From positions 36,601 to 100,600 of the forward strand of contig DUMC01000019.1 in NCBI GenBank assembly GCA_012840075.1: a DNA stretch of 64,000 bases. The letters run 5' to 3'. The stretch comes from Clostridiaceae bacterium (GTDB lineage: Bacteria; Bacillota; Clostridia; Acetivibrionales; DUMC01). This document shows positions 47,363-58,500 of the stretch, in pieces. The notes beneath the pieces were generated by a model that searched no databases, was not told the origin of the DNA, and worked only from the letters and a program-made list of their open reading frames with translations. The first letter of the stretch is position 1. Each line of letters starts with the position of its first letter. The position numbers were made by a program, and so were the translations under genes.

Positions 47363-48130
47363 TCAAACTTGATTCCTTCGCATTGCGTCTCTGCCCCCAT
47401 CGATCATTATGTTTGTGCCGTTAATGAACTGGCCTTTTTCGGATGCGATGAATAGGATTAAGTCTATGATTTCTTGTGGATCGGCTGCTCGGTTTAAAAG
47501 AGTTTTCATTTTTGCCATTTCAGGACGTGTAAGTACTGGACCCGGTGAGACGCAAACACATCGTATACCGTATTTTGAACCAAATTGAGCTAGCGATTTT
47601 GTGAGTCCAAACATAATACCGCTTTTAGCAGTTGGATAATCTACTCCGCAACCGTCTCCTTCCATGCCTGTAATAGATCCGATATTGATGATCAGCCCGC
47701 CTTTTTGCTCCCGCATATACTTACATGCAGCGTGAGCAAAGTAAAAAGGACCTTTCAAATTCACGTCGATACCCCAATCGTATACCTCAATGGGGATGTC
47801 GGGAAATTCGGGGTACTTATTGAAATCTACTTTTTGGACACGAACAGCTGTGCCGCCTGCAAAGTTTGCTATTATATCAATGTTGCCGAAGTAATTGTAG
47901 GCTTTTTCACATACGTTCTTAACATCGCTGTAGTTTCTAACGTCACAATAAATACCTAATGCTTTCCCTTTACCTGCGGAATTAATTTCATCTACATATT
48001 TATTGAGATCGGTCATATTTATATCAGCCATTACCACATTGCCGCCAAGAGAGGCAAAATTTTTACTAAACAGAAGACCCATGCCAGATGCGGCACCGGA
48101 AACTATTGCGGTTTTGTTGTTAAAATCCAT
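47363..48130 (-). CDS. SDR-family oxidoreductase
   Basis: 255-residue short-chain dehydrogenase, starting DFNNKTAIVSGAASGMGLLFS, with the TGxxxGxG-like NAD motif, NFAGGT, the Ser in INIGSITGMEG and the catalytic VDYPTAKSG (Tyr-x3-Lys). ATG at 48130 is preferred over 48199, because GTGAGGGT lies upstream of it. Substrate unknown, but the gene lies in a carbohydrate island and is likely a sugar or sugar-acid dehydrogenase. Confidence 0.88.
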   Translation of the reverse strand: MDFNNKTAIVSGAASGMGLLFSKNFASLGGNVVMADINMTDLNKYVDEINSAGKGKALGIYCDVRNYSDVKNVCEKAYNYFGNIDIIANFAGGTAVRVQKVDFNKYPEFPDIPIEVYDWGIDVNLKGPFYFAHAACKYMREQKGGLIINIGSITGMEGDGCGVDYPTAKSGIMFGLTKSLAQFGSKYGIRCVCVSPGPVLTRPEMAKMKTLLNRAADPQEIIDLILFIASEKGQFINGTNIMIDGGRDAMRRNQV

Positions 48131-48732
48131 ATTACATACCCTCACTATTTTGGTTTTCAGTAAAAGTCTTTCTTTTTTTGCTAAATTTTCTTTTCTCATT
48201 AATTTTATAATTATTGATTTTTCTAATTAAAGTGCATTATTGATAAGGACATTATTGATGGAGCATGTTTTTATTGTTAAAGTGTATTATTGTTACAATA
48301 TATTATTGTTAGAGTATATATTGTTGTTATTTATATATTGCTGTTATTGCTATTATTAAAGCATATATTATTGTTATTGTTAAAGTATATATTATTGTTA
48401 AATATATTATTGTTAAAGTATAAAATATACTGAAATTCGTTTAAGCATATTATATAAGTTTGCCGTTAATTTTCAATAGAAAATATGATACATATTTAAC
48501 ATTTTCGATACTACGCTAATAATAAGTAAATCAGTCAGATGCTGAACTAGTATCAAACCAATACCGGTATTGAACTAAAATTTAAATAAAATTGAACTAA
48601 TATTTAACTAATGTTGATCGAACAATAGTATGGAGCTGATATTGAACCAATTATCACATTTGATATAATGTGCATAGATGGTTAGTGACAATATGTATAG
48701 GTGATTTTAGTAGCAACGTACATAGGTGATTA
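48131..48732. other. Divergent spacer with ATTATTGTTAAAGTATAT repeats and a promoter
   Basis: Loose simple repeats (TTATTGTTAAAGTATAT) fill about 48235-48420. TTGAAC (48642-48647), 16 nt, TATAAT (48664-48669) is a promoter candidate for the AraC-type gene at 48733. No gene seen. Confidence 0.5.
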
Positions 48733-49488
48733 ATGATGGATATAAGTAACATTACTGTAACAGAAATTAAGGATGTTATATTAGTAAATTCTAAGAAAAA
48801 TAAAAATGATAAAATGGTTTGCCGTCCGTCATACGGAATATCTCTTTGTAAGAGCGGCAGAATTGAATATAAGCATAAAGGTAAAACTTACGTATCTGTT
48901 CCTGGTAAGGTTGTTATTTTGCCGAGATATGAAACTTATGAAATCAATCGCTTGGAAACAGGAGAGTTCCCGGTTATAAATTTTAATACAGCTGAACAAT
49001 TTACCGACGAATTTAGTGTTATACCCGTTCCGGATGATAATAAATATTTTAGGATATTCGAAGAAATGAGAAAAATAAAATTCCAGCCCAATAATCATTT
49101 AAAAATGATGAGAATATTTTATTATTTTCTTGAAGAATTAAATGCTGAGAATTATCAAGCTAAAAAGCCAATTCAAAAATATATTAATTACATAGATTTG
49201 AATTATTATAATCCGGAACTTTCTATTAGTGAAATTGCATCATGCGGCAATATTAGTGAGGTATATCTAAGGAAGCTTTTTAGAAAATATCTTCATATTT
49301 CTCCAAAGCAATACATTATTAACTTGAGAATTTCAAAATCCAAAGAATTGCTGGAAAGCACCGATTTGTCGATAGAGGAGATTTCAAAAATATGTGGATA
49401 TACGACTGTTTATCATTTTTGCCGTTCTTTCAAGAGCATTTGTAACTGTACACCTAGCGAATACCGTAAAATGACTCAAGTATTTTAA
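48733..49488 (+). CDS. AraC-family transcriptional regulator
   Basis: 251-residue regulator with an N-terminal cupin-type sensor and the C-terminal double HTH: LSISEIASCGNISEVYLRKLF and LSIEEISKICGYTTVYHFCRSF, shortened names of the two helix pairs. It lies divergent to the SDR/dehydroquinase-like pair and directly upstream of the sialidase-like gene, so it may control both. ATG at 48733 follows TAGGTGATTA; the second ATG is possible. Confidence 0.9.
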   Translation: MMDISNITVTEIKDVILVNSKKNKNDKMVCRPSYGISLCKSGRIEYKHKGKTYVSVPGKVVILPRYETYEINRLETGEFPVINFNTAEQFTDEFSVIPVPDDNKYFRIFEEMRKIKFQPNNHLKMMRIFYYFLEELNAENYQAKKPIQKYINYIDLNYYNPELSISEIASCGNISEVYLRKLFRKYLHISPKQYIINLRISKSKELLESTDLSIEEISKICGYTTVYHFCRSFKSICNCTPSEYRKMTQVF

Positions 49489-49523
49489 TTTAAATTAAAT
49501 TTAATCAAATGGGAGGTTTTACT

Positions 49524-50561
49524 ATGCTTATTAAGAAGTTTACCGTAAGCCGAGATGACAGTGTGTATGAAGCATGGCCGGATCTAGCGTTAACAAAATC
49601 TGGGAAGTTAATATGTGTATTTTCAGAATGTAAGCATCATAATGATAGATCTTATACTAGGATTGTATTGAAGAAAAGCATAGATAGAGGAAGAACTTGG
49701 AACGACAAGATACCTTTAAGCGATGGAACAAATGGGTTACCTTATTGGAATTGTGCAAGGATATCAAGACTAAAAGATGATCGATTAGTGATTGTTTGCG
49801 ATAAAATATACGGGAAGGGAGAATCGAAAAGTAAAAACTACCTGTGGTTTTCTGATCCGGAGGGAGAAAAGTGGGAAGGACCTATTGAGACACCTATCAC
49901 GGGAATTGTACCTGACAAACTCCTCGAATTGCCATCGGGCAGATGGATATTGGCAACTCATGATAAGAGCAAAAAACACGGATACTTGGAACAAAGCTTG
50001 TGGTATTCTGATGATAAAGGTAAGACATGGGTAGGTCCTATTACGGTAGCCAGCCAGGAAGGACTGAATTTATGCGAAGCATCTATACTTCGCTTGCCTG
50101 ATGGTACATTGGTTGCTTTTATGCGGGAGAATTCCGGGGAAGGCCGGGACTGTTACAAATCAATTTCCTTGGATAACGGAGAAAGTTGGGAAGGACCGTA
50201 CCAAGTTCCTTTGCCCGGATGCCACCGGCCGGTAGCAGGTATGCTAAATAGCGGCAGGATACTAATTACTTACAGGTTTATGCAAGGAGGAAAAGGATGG
50301 CTAGGTAATTGGACACAGAATTTTTTTGCAGCACTAACAGATGTAGAATCTGCAAAAGCACGTGACAGACGTGAACAATGGACAAGGATTATGCCAATTG
50401 ACTTCGACAGAAGCCCCGTATCGGATTTGGGATATTCAGGATGGGTACAATTTGAAGACGGAGAAATATATATTGTTAATTATATCGTAGATGATGCACC
50501 CAAGGCACAGATTAGAGGTTATAGCTTAACAGAAAACGATTTCATTTTAGAAAAAAAGTAA
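49524..50561 (+). CDS. Sialidase-like (BNR/Asp-box) propeller protein
   Basis: 345-residue six-bladed propeller without a signal peptide. Asp-box repeats S-x-D-x-G-x-T-W are visible as KSIDRGRTW, YSDDKGKTWVG and SLDNGESWEGP. The start is ATG at 49524 with AATGGGAGG upstream. Family members include exo-alpha-sialidases and other exo-glycosidases, so substrate is uncertain. The AraC regulator ends 35 bp upstream. Confidence 0.8.
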   Translation: MLIKKFTVSRDDSVYEAWPDLALTKSGKLICVFSECKHHNDRSYTRIVLKKSIDRGRTWNDKIPLSDGTNGLPYWNCARISRLKDDRLVIVCDKIYGKGESKSKNYLWFSDPEGEKWEGPIETPITGIVPDKLLELPSGRWILATHDKSKKHGYLEQSLWYSDDKGKTWVGPITVASQEGLNLCEASILRLPDGTLVAFMRENSGEGRDCYKSISLDNGESWEGPYQVPLPGCHRPVAGMLNSGRILITYRFMQGGKGWLGNWTQNFFAALTDVESAKARDRREQWTRIMPIDFDRSPVSDLGYSGWVQFEDGEIYIVNYIVDDAPKAQIRGYSLTENDFILEKK

Positions 50562-50566
50562 GGGGG

Positions 50567-50763
50567 ACACTTCAGTAAGAGGGACACTTCTGCACAATTC
50601 ATAATTTAGCAAAAGCAAGAGGGACACTTCTGCAAAATTTATAATTTAGCAAAAGTAAGAGGGACATTCCTGCAAAATTCATAGTTTAACAAGATAAATT
50701 AAAAAATGTAAAAAGTGCAGGACTGTCCCTTAATGTTTTTGCAAAAACTGCAGGACTGTCCCC
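50567..50763. repeat. GGGACAGTCCTGC-family repeat cluster 1
   Basis: Units GAGGGACACTTCTGCAAAAT recur at about 50571, 50580, 50629 and 50657. Two inverted copies GCAGGACTGTCCC lie at about 50718 and 50750. The forward and inverted copies could form a long hairpin. Confidence 0.75.
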
Positions 50764-51627
50764 AATTTTCTTGTATAAATTTATTCGCATAAATTAATCA
50801 CTATATCCCTATAAATTTAATTATTGATTTTGACGATATATAAATTGTAAATATTAGTATTTTAAGTATACAGTTACAAATTATAATTTAATTGTAAATA
50901 GCAGGCATTAAAGAATTTTTTTAGTAAAATCTTTAGAAAAGACTAAATTAATTGAAATTAGTTATTTGATTAAAATTAAGTATGTATAGACTAAATTGGT
51001 CAAAATTAATAAGAATTGATAAAAATTAAGTTTTTAAGATTAATAAAAATTTAATTATAAAATTAATAAGAATCTAATTAGGATTGAACTATATTAATTT
51101 AAGAATGAACTAAATTAATTAAAAAAGTTAAATTTTAAGAAATAAGAACTGCTAAAAGTAAAAGCTTTAGCATTTTGACATTCATATATCCGACCAGAAG
51201 AGAATTTTGTTTCAGTTAAGCATTTTGCTAAGGCTAATAATTCTAATGGGGCTGATAATTCTTAATGGAGCTAATAATTCTAGCGAGGCTGATGATCCTA
51301 ATAAGCACTGATTACTTTTGATAAGGCTGATTATTCAAAGTAAATACTTAAGCAAGATTAAATTATTCTACCAGGACCGATTATTCTAGTAAGATTAATT
51401 ATTTTAGTAATGCTAAATTATTTTAATTATATTTTAATAATACTAATAAATACTAAGTTTTCTTCTTAGGATTGACATCCTTCTTGATGCTTCTTAATGT
51501 TTCTTAATGCTTATTGATGTGATTTTGACATTCATCTTGCAGTGATTAATGCGTAATTAATGCTTAATTTATGTGTAACTAAATGTAATATTCCAAAGTT
51601 AATAGAAAGGTCGGCTTAGGTTAATAA
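50764..51627. repeat. Long AT-rich spacer of decayed repeats
   Basis: No gene seen. Degenerate units of AATTAATAAGAATTTAATT (about 50985-51125) and of GCTGATAATTCTAATGG (about 51230-51420) fill most of it. Confidence 0.5.
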
Positions 51628-51651
51628 ATGAAGAAGGTTGAGAGGTTAGAT

Positions 51652-52026
51652 ATGAAAAAAATGGTTTTATTGTTAACTTTATTAATGCTATCGCTGTTAG
51701 TTATAATTAATCTGCTGCTTCCTGAGAATGGTTCATATTCATTGAATAGCTCGTATTCATTTAGTAATAATTTGTATGACAATAATTCATTGCTCGAAAA
51801 TAATTCATTTGATTACTTAGTAATAGACAGGTTTGAAGGGGATTTTGCTGTTTGCGAGACTGACAAAGGAAAAATGATAAATATTGAAAGAGAAAAGATT
51901 CCAAAGGAGGCAAAAGAAGGACACGTTTTAAGGTTTATTGGAAACAGGATTGAGATTGATTACGATGAAACAGAAAAAAGGGAAAACAGGGCACAGAAAT
52001 TGATGGAATCCTTATGGGAGCATTGA
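51652..52026 (+). CDS. DUF3006-domain protein with an N-terminal membrane anchor
   Basis: 124 residues: a signal-anchor helix (residues 4-22), an Asn/Ser-rich linker, then DUF3006 with YLVIDRFEGDFAVCETDKGKM and a late LRFIGNRIEID. The domain is small and of unknown function. The start at 51652 follows GAGAGG; an in-frame ATG at 51628 is weaker. A second DUF3006 protein without an anchor lies at 53165 next to a ComEC-like hydrolase, the usual company of this domain. Confidence 0.75.
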   Translation: MKKMVLLLTLLMLSLLVIINLLLPENGSYSLNSSYSFSNNLYDNNSLLENNSFDYLVIDRFEGDFAVCETDKGKMINIEREKIPKEAKEGHVLRFIGNRIEIDYDETEKRENRAQKLMESLWEH

Positions 52027-52397
52027 TGAGATGTTGTGAGATGTTGTTAGATGTTGGCAGTAAAAGGATTGATGGAATATTAGCAGTAACATAAGAGATA
52101 TTAGTTAACAAAAGATATTATTAATATAAAAGATATTATTAGTACAAAAGATATTATTGACACAAAAGATAGCAGTAATAAACATATAATATAATAAACA
52201 TATGAAATAATGAAACCATTATATGGAACTATTTTATGGAACCTATGACCAGCATTGGTGAATATAATGTAATATGAGTAAAGATGTTATGTGAACAATA
52301 ATTTAGTACGAGCGAATGTAAATAATTAAGATAACATAAGCAGTGTAAACATAAAGCGCTAATTAATTCAGAGATTAATAAGAAAAAGGTGATGAAA
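52027..52397 (+). repeat. Spacer of repeats after the first DUF3006 gene
   Basis: GAGATGTTGT units (about 10 nt, three copies) begin at the TGA stop. Then the word ATTGATGGAAT from the gene's end recurs at 52070. AAAAGATATTATTA units (about 21 nt, four copies) occupy 52096-52165. Confidence 0.75.
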
Positions 52398-52838
52398 GTG
52401 CAATTTTTTTATGGCGATAAAATGTTTTACAGGATACTTGATGAAGCAGAGTTTTGGAAACTTCAAGAAAGTGAGCATACAATTGTCATTAGGAAAATCG
52501 TACCGAATCTTGAAAGTGAATATGTAAATCAGCTTCAAAATTGGGAGCAAGTTCTCGTTCGAACCCATGCAGTTGCAATTAGATATTTAGAAGCTGTAAA
52601 TAGGGCAGGTCTGTATATCAGTCCGCAACTTCAACAGCAGATAGTTCAGTTTGTAAATTTTTGTATGAAACAAAGCCGAGAATTTATAAATTTGCTGAAT
52701 TTAATTTCATCCCAAAGTTCTGCTGTACAAGATAATCCTGTTGCTTCCACGGTAATTGATCACATCCGCAGGGAGTCTGAATACTTTATTGGTATTACAA
52801 AAGTTGCAATGGAAAGAGCAACGTATAGCACAGTCTAG
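52398..52838 (+). CDS. Helical protein, probable DUF2935 family
   Basis: About 146 residues, mostly helical and without membrane segments. EFWKLQESEHTIVIRKIVP resembles the first half of DUF2935 proteins; length is about half of the usual two-repeat form. Function unknown. AAAGGTGATGAAA before GTG at 52398 supports this start; ATG at 52392 is also possible. It sits between the two DUF3006 genes and converges on the second. Confidence 0.55.
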   Translation: MQFFYGDKMFYRILDEAEFWKLQESEHTIVIRKIVPNLESEYVNQLQNWEQVLVRTHAVAIRYLEAVNRAGLYISPQLQQQIVQFVNFCMKQSREFINLLNLISSQSSAVQDNPVASTVIDHIRRESEYFIGITKVAMERATYSTV

Positions 52839-52943
52839 CTGCATAAGACAAAGGTAGACAATCTAGACACATAAGATATGAATATTAACATACATAAGAT
52901 TAGATATGAATATTAATATACAAAAGATTAAGATAATGTTTTT

Positions 52944-53165
52944 CTATTCCCACAGCTCATCCATAACCTTTTTAAGCCTGTTTTTTCTTTCCTCTGTTGC
53001 GGACTGGTCAATAAAAATTTTTTCTTTACCTAAGACAATAACATCTCCTTCCTTAGCGCCGTCAGGCAATTTGCTTATTTCAATATTTATTGTTGTGCGA
53101 TCATCTTTTTCACACACTGCATATTTGCCTTCAAATCTGTCGATTATTACTCTCAAAATGCTCAC
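52944..53165 (-). CDS. DUF3006-family protein
   Basis: 73-residue protein that is almost exactly the DUF3006 domain: VIIDRFEGKYAVCEKDDRTT, then LPDGAKEGDVIVLG. ATG follows CAAGGAGTGAGC on the minus strand. It lies 136 bp downstream of the secreted ComEC-like hydrolase and is co-oriented, matching the common pairing of the two families, so the two may work together. Function not known. Confidence 0.8.
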   Translation of the reverse strand: MSILRVIIDRFEGKYAVCEKDDRTTINIEISKLPDGAKEGDVIVLGKEKIFIDQSATEERKNRLKKVMDELWE

Positions 53166-53245
53166 TCCTTGAGCTTACTTATACTCTTTGTATTTTATAC
53201 TTCTTATATTCTTATTTATATTTCGATTCCGATTTCAATTTCGAT

Positions 53246-53348
53246 TTCGATAAAATCAAATTACCTTTATTATCATAATTTATTACTATATTTCGTTATT
53301 TCTATTTTGAGGAAACCAAATTACCTTTGTTGTCATACAATTCTGCAG
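53246..53348 (-). repeat. Duplicated 3' end of the ComEC-like gene
   Basis: On the minus strand TATGACAACAAAGGTAATTT (in the gene, before its stop) is repeated about 60 nt later as TATGATAATAAAGGTAATTT, followed by a similar GATTTTATCGAAA. The copied segment is about 35 nt. Confidence 0.85.
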
Positions 53349-55077
53349 GGTCCCCCTTATTATTCCATATGTTACTTTTTGTCCACTTAAGATCGCCTTC
53401 AGCATTTCCGCTGGCAATAGATACGCTTGCACCGGCTTTAAGAACGAAGTTATTTGGAAAATAATATACTTGATTTCCGTTAACAGATACAAGTTTCCAA
53501 CCGGTCATATCAACATCAACATTAGAATTATTCTTAATAATAACTAATTCATTTATTAAATCAACTTCTTCAATCGTTACATTTACTACGTTTGTTTCAT
53601 TTGAGGCATTTGTTTCACTTGATACATTTGACACATTTGTTTCATTCGTTTTATTCGTTTCATTCGCTTTATTACTATTAGATGCGGTAACCGGAGTAAC
53701 TTCATTAATTGTGCTTACATTTTCAGTTGTGTAAGTTAAATTTTTCCCATCCGAAGTGAACACGATAGTTCCAAGTATATCTGTTCTAAGAACCTCAACA
53801 TTCAATGTTTTAAATCTATTTAATATAATGCTGTCAGGATGGCCGTAACTATTGTGTTTACCGACACTAATTACTGCATACTTTGGCGCTATAGCTTTTA
53901 TAAATGGTAGAGAAGATGAAGTTGTACTCCCGTGGTGTCCTACCTTTAAAACGTTAGCTTTCAGGTTAAACCCTTTTACAATCATCTCGTTTTCAGATTT
54001 CGTTTCAGCATCTCCTGCAAACAAAAAGCTGGTTTCTCCGAATTCAAGTTTAATAACTATGGAATAATCGTTTAAATTGTCATAATTATCGGAATTAGGT
54101 GCCAAAATTGTAAATTTTGCATTTCCTAAGTTATAGGATTCACCAGGTACCGGAGAAGTAACTTTTAAGTTTTTGTTTTTTATAGCTGTAAGCACATCTT
54201 CAAATGTTTTAGTATTATGAGATACTTTTGGCATTATAACTTTACCTATATTAAAAGTATTAATAACAGCATCTAAACCTCCTATATGATCTTCATGAGG
54301 GTGAGTACCAATTACATAATCCAGCTTATCAATACCATGTTCTTTTAAGTAATTAACTACCAAATCTGCATCTTCATTATTACCTGCATCAATAAGCATG
54401 GTACTTCCCCCGGAATCTTGGATTAATATACTATCCGCCTGACCCACATCTATAAAATGTACTTTAAGCTTGCCTAAGCTGATTATTTCTTTCGTTTCAT
54501 TTGGATCAGTATCAGTTATTACTTTTGTTTCGTTTTTTTCGGCTGATTTTGCATTTTCTTCGCTTACAATATCTTTTTCATTCGGAGCTCTGTTTAAGAC
54601 ATTATTAGATTGACCTTCATTTGATTTTTCATCGTAGTCAGATGTTTCAGCGCCTATTTCAGTGTTTATTCCAGAGTCTATTTCAGCACCTGTTACAACG
54701 TTTATTCCAGCATCTATTTCAGCGTCTATAACGGGGGCTATTTCAGCGTTGCTACTTTCCGATGCGTTATTAGAATTTTTCGCTAAATTACTGTTATTTA
54801 TATCATTTATGTTATCAGTATTGTTGTTATTATTATTGTAATTATTATCATTATCGTTGCTATTGTTGAGATTTTTATTATCGTTGTAATCATCGCTGCT
54901 ATTATTATTCGCGCTATTGTAATTATCTAAAACAGAAGCAGATGAGGCAGAATTTTCAACAGTTACCTCATTTTGGGTTTCAGGCTTGTTTTGTTCACCT
55001 GACTGTGAAAATAAACCAATCATTAATATCAAAACAAATATTGAAGCTAAAAACAGTGGCAAAAATTTTCTCTTCAT
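53302..55077 (-). CDS. Secreted ComEC-type metallo-beta-lactamase with C-terminal lamin-tail domain
   Basis: 591 residues. A signal or anchor helix (residues 5-21) leads into a 165-residue Asn/Asp/Glu-rich linker. Then a ComEC/Rec2-type MBL domain follows: KVHFIDVGQADSILI, GTHPHEDHIGGLDAV (metal ligands), FLFAGDAE and VLKVGHHGS. After a Thr/Asn-rich linker comes a lamin-tail (LTD) domain, with DMTGWKLVSVNGNQVYYFP. MBL-LTD proteins are secreted and thought to be nucleases, which is inference. The start at 55077 follows TAGGTGACTGCAAA; a longer in-frame ATG lies at 55122. Confidence 0.82.
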   Translation of the reverse strand: MKRKFLPLFLASIFVLILMIGLFSQSGEQNKPETQNEVTVENSASSASVLDNYNSANNNSSDDYNDNKNLNNSNDNDNNYNNNNNNTDNINDINNSNLAKNSNNASESSNAEIAPVIDAEIDAGINVVTGAEIDSGINTEIGAETSDYDEKSNEGQSNNVLNRAPNEKDIVSEENAKSAEKNETKVITDTDPNETKEIISLGKLKVHFIDVGQADSILIQDSGGSTMLIDAGNNEDADLVVNYLKEHGIDKLDYVIGTHPHEDHIGGLDAVINTFNIGKVIMPKVSHNTKTFEDVLTAIKNKNLKVTSPVPGESYNLGNAKFTILAPNSDNYDNLNDYSIVIKLEFGETSFLFAGDAETKSENEMIVKGFNLKANVLKVGHHGSTTSSSLPFIKAIAPKYAVISVGKHNSYGHPDSIILNRFKTLNVEVLRTDILGTIVFTSDGKNLTYTTENVSTINEVTPVTASNSNKANETNKTNETNVSNVSSETNASNETNVVNVTIEEVDLINELVIIKNNSNVDVDMTGWKLVSVNGNQVYYFPNNFVLKAGASVSIASGNAEGDLKWTKSNIWNNKGDPAELYDNKGNLVSSK

Positions 55078-55549
55078 TTTGCAGTCACCTATCATATTAA
55101 AATTAATTAAAGTTAATGTCATAATTAAATCCTTTCACTTACAAATTATATAACAAATAAATTATAAATGGAATATAAATGGAATAGCAGGGGATAGGGG
55201 ACAGTTCTTTAAATTTAACAAAATTTCAAAACTCACAAAATCTGGGGACAGTCCTTCAAATTTTGCAAAAATAGGAGACAGTCGTTAAAATGAAGAACTA
55301 AAATAAGGGACAGTTCTCAAAATATTGCAAAAATGAGGACCACTTTCTAGCAAAAATGAGGGACAGTCCTTTAGAATTTTTAAAATTAACAAATAGTATT
55401 CAAGCTTATTGAAAAATCCCAGCATTCCGTTTATGATATAATTATGATAAAAATTCGATAGAAAAGGTTATAATAATAGAATGAACAAAAGAACAAGAAG
55501 CATGTACTAAGAAGAGCCAAAACACATGAAATGAGAAAGGAGAATAAAC
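55078..55549. repeat. GGGACAGTCC-family repeat cluster 2
   Basis: Between two divergent genes. Five or six units (GGGGACAGTTC, GGGGACAGTCC, GAGACAGTCG, GGGACAGTTC, GGGACAGTCC) at about 55197-55375, spaced 30-45 nt, with TTGCAAAAAT tails. A TATAAT box near 55435 may belong to the GH38 promoter. Confidence 0.75.
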
Positions 55550-58500
55550 ATGTTTTTTCCTATAGGCAGGATAAATAAAATTGCACAAGAGCTTAAATCT
55601 TATATTTACCAAAACAAAATTAGAATTGAAAACTTCATGATGAAGGAAGGAACTTTTAGAAATATTAAGGAAGTGGACGAATCACCTGTTCAGTGGAGTG
55701 AATTCCGTACAGGAATGCGCTGGGGTGGGTATAATTACCACGCTTGGTTTCGCACAAATGTAATTATTCCAAAAGAGATGGATGGTAAAACAGTCGCCTT
55801 AATTGTTTATACTGATCAGGATGGGTGGGATGCAACAAATCCACAATTTATCGCATTTGTAAACGGTGTTCTTAGACAAGGTCTTGACCGTAACCATCAG
55901 GAAGTGGTGCTAAGCCATTCTGCAAAAGCAGGAGACGAATATCAGATAGACCTTCATGCCTATAGTGGAATGAGAAATTTCAGCGAAATGAAAGACCCAA
56001 AAGTAGATTTATTTGTAGAAATAGCGTCTGTAGATACTAAGATACGAAAACTCTATTACGATATATATGTACCCTTGCAGGTTGCTGAAAAGCTTCCGGA
56101 AGATGATAAGAAGTGCCTTGATATACTTACCGTACTAACTAATACAGTGAATTTGTTAGATTTAAGAAAGCCATTATCTCCGATGTTCTATGAGTCAGTC
56201 AAGAAAGCTGAAGAATACATAGAAAATGAATTCTATAAAAAGATTTGCGGCCCCCAAGAAGCTGAAGCTACTTGTGTTGGACATACCCATATTGATGTTG
56301 CTTGGCTATGGCCCCTTGACCAGACAAGGGAGAAGGTAACAAGAAGCTTTTCAACCGTTCTAAGACTTATGGAGGAGTATCCCGAATATATTTTCATGTC
56401 CAGCCAACCCCAACTCTATAAGTTCTTAAAGCAAGATTATCCTGAAGTATACGAACAAGTTAAGGAAAGAGTAAAAGAAGGACGTTGGGAAGCTGAAGGC
56501 GCTATGTGGTTGGAAGCAGATTGTAACTTGATATCAGGAGAATCAATGGTGCGGCAGATTTTGTTCGGAACGAGATTCTTTGAAGAGGAATTTGGAGTAA
56601 AGAACCGCATTCTATGGCTTCCTGACGTATTCGGCTACAGTGCTGCGCTGCCTCAAATACTCAAAAAATCTGATATCGATTATTTCATGACCACAAAAAT
56701 CAGTTGGAATCAATTCAATAAATTACCCTACGATACTTTTATGTGGAAAGGGTTGGATGGGACGGAAATATTAACTCATTTTATTACAACCAGAGACTAT
56801 GAATCTGTTCCCACATCTCGTTTTAATACCACGTATAATGGCAATTTGAATCCTTCTCAAGTCATGGGAGCATGGCAAAGATATCAGCAGAAAGAAATCA
56901 ATAATGATGTGCTTATCAGCTATGGATATGGTGACGGAGGCGGTGGTCCTACAAGAGAAATGCTTGAAAATGGCAGAAGAATGAGCAGAGGTATACCTGG
57001 ATGTCCAAAAGTAAAGATGGGTACAGCAGCTGAATATTTCCGCAAACTCGAGCAGACTGTAAAAGATTCCAAATATCTACCTAAATGGGTTGGAGAATTG
57101 TACCTTGAATATCACAGGGGCACTTATACTTCAATAGCACGTAATAAGAGATATAACAGAAAGAGCGAGCTTCTTTACCAAGACGTTGAATTTTTGTCAT
57201 CATTGGCTATGCTGTTTGGTAAGGAATATCCACAGCAAACTATTAATCAAAGTTGGGAAACCATTTTGCTCAATCAGTTCCATGATATAATACCTGGTTC
57301 TTCCATCAGAGAAGTCTATGAAGATTCAAAAAAACAATACGAGGAAATCTTAAATATCGGCATTGAATTAGCTGACAAAGCGACAAATGAAATCGGAGCG
57401 CAGATTGACCTTAAAGAACGTTCAGTTGTGGCATATAATACACTAGCCTTTGAAAGAGATGATATCGTGACTTTTGAAGTGCCCGATGATGTACAATATC
57501 CTTGCATAGTAGACGATGATGGTCAAATACTTCCTTGTCAGGTAATAGAAAAAGAAGGAAAGAAGAATGCAATATTTTTTGCTCGCGGATTACCTTCTAA
57601 GGGGTACAAAGCGTTTAGACTCCAAGATAAGGCATATGACCAAGCTAGAGAAGCTAATAAATGTAGGAATTTTAACCAAGATGGAGAAGTTAGCCAGGAT
57701 AGTGAAGTTGTCTGTGATGCATCTATAAAAGTAAGTACTGACCATTTGGAAAATAAATTTTTCTCTATCAAAATTGATGAAAAAGGAACATTCACTTCGA
57801 TCTTTGACAAGATAAATAAACGTGAAGTTTTGCAAGCCGGACAAAGAGGTAATCAAATCCAGGCCTTTGAAGATAAGCCCATGAAGTATGATAACTGGGA
57901 CATTGATATATATTACCAAGAAAAAATGTGGGAAGTAGATGAAGTTGAAAAGATAGAAGTACTGGAAAGTGGTCCGATTCGTGGTGGAGTAAGGATTCAG
58001 AAGAAATTCATGGATTCCACTATAATTCAAAACATCTATATCTACAAAGATATTCCGCGTATAGACTTTGATACTTATATAGATTGGAAAGAAGATGACA
58101 TACTGCTTAAAGCGGCATTCCCTGTAGATGTTCATTCATACATGGCAACTTATGAAATCCAATTCGGGAATGTGGAAAGACCTACTCATTGGAATACATC
58201 ATGGGATTTTGCTCGCTTTGAAGTGTGCGCTCATAAATGGGCTGATCTATCAGAAGAAGGATACGGAGTAAGTCTCCTCAACGATTGCAAGTATGGGCAT
58301 GATATTAAGGATGGCGTTATGAGGTTGACTCTCTTGAAATCCGGAAGATATCCAAATCCTACGGCTGACCGTGAAGAGCACAGATTTGTATATTCCCTTT
58401 ATCCTCATGGTGGAGATTGGAGAGACAGCGGCACCGTCAAGATGGGATATCAATTAAATGTGCCTGTATATGCAAAAGTAGAAGAACCACACAAGGGTAC

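Noticed and set aside
53090..53390. Plus-strand Ile/Tyr-rich open frames
   Set aside because: They are shadows of the minus-strand DUF3006 gene, repeat and MBL gene end; no ribosome site.
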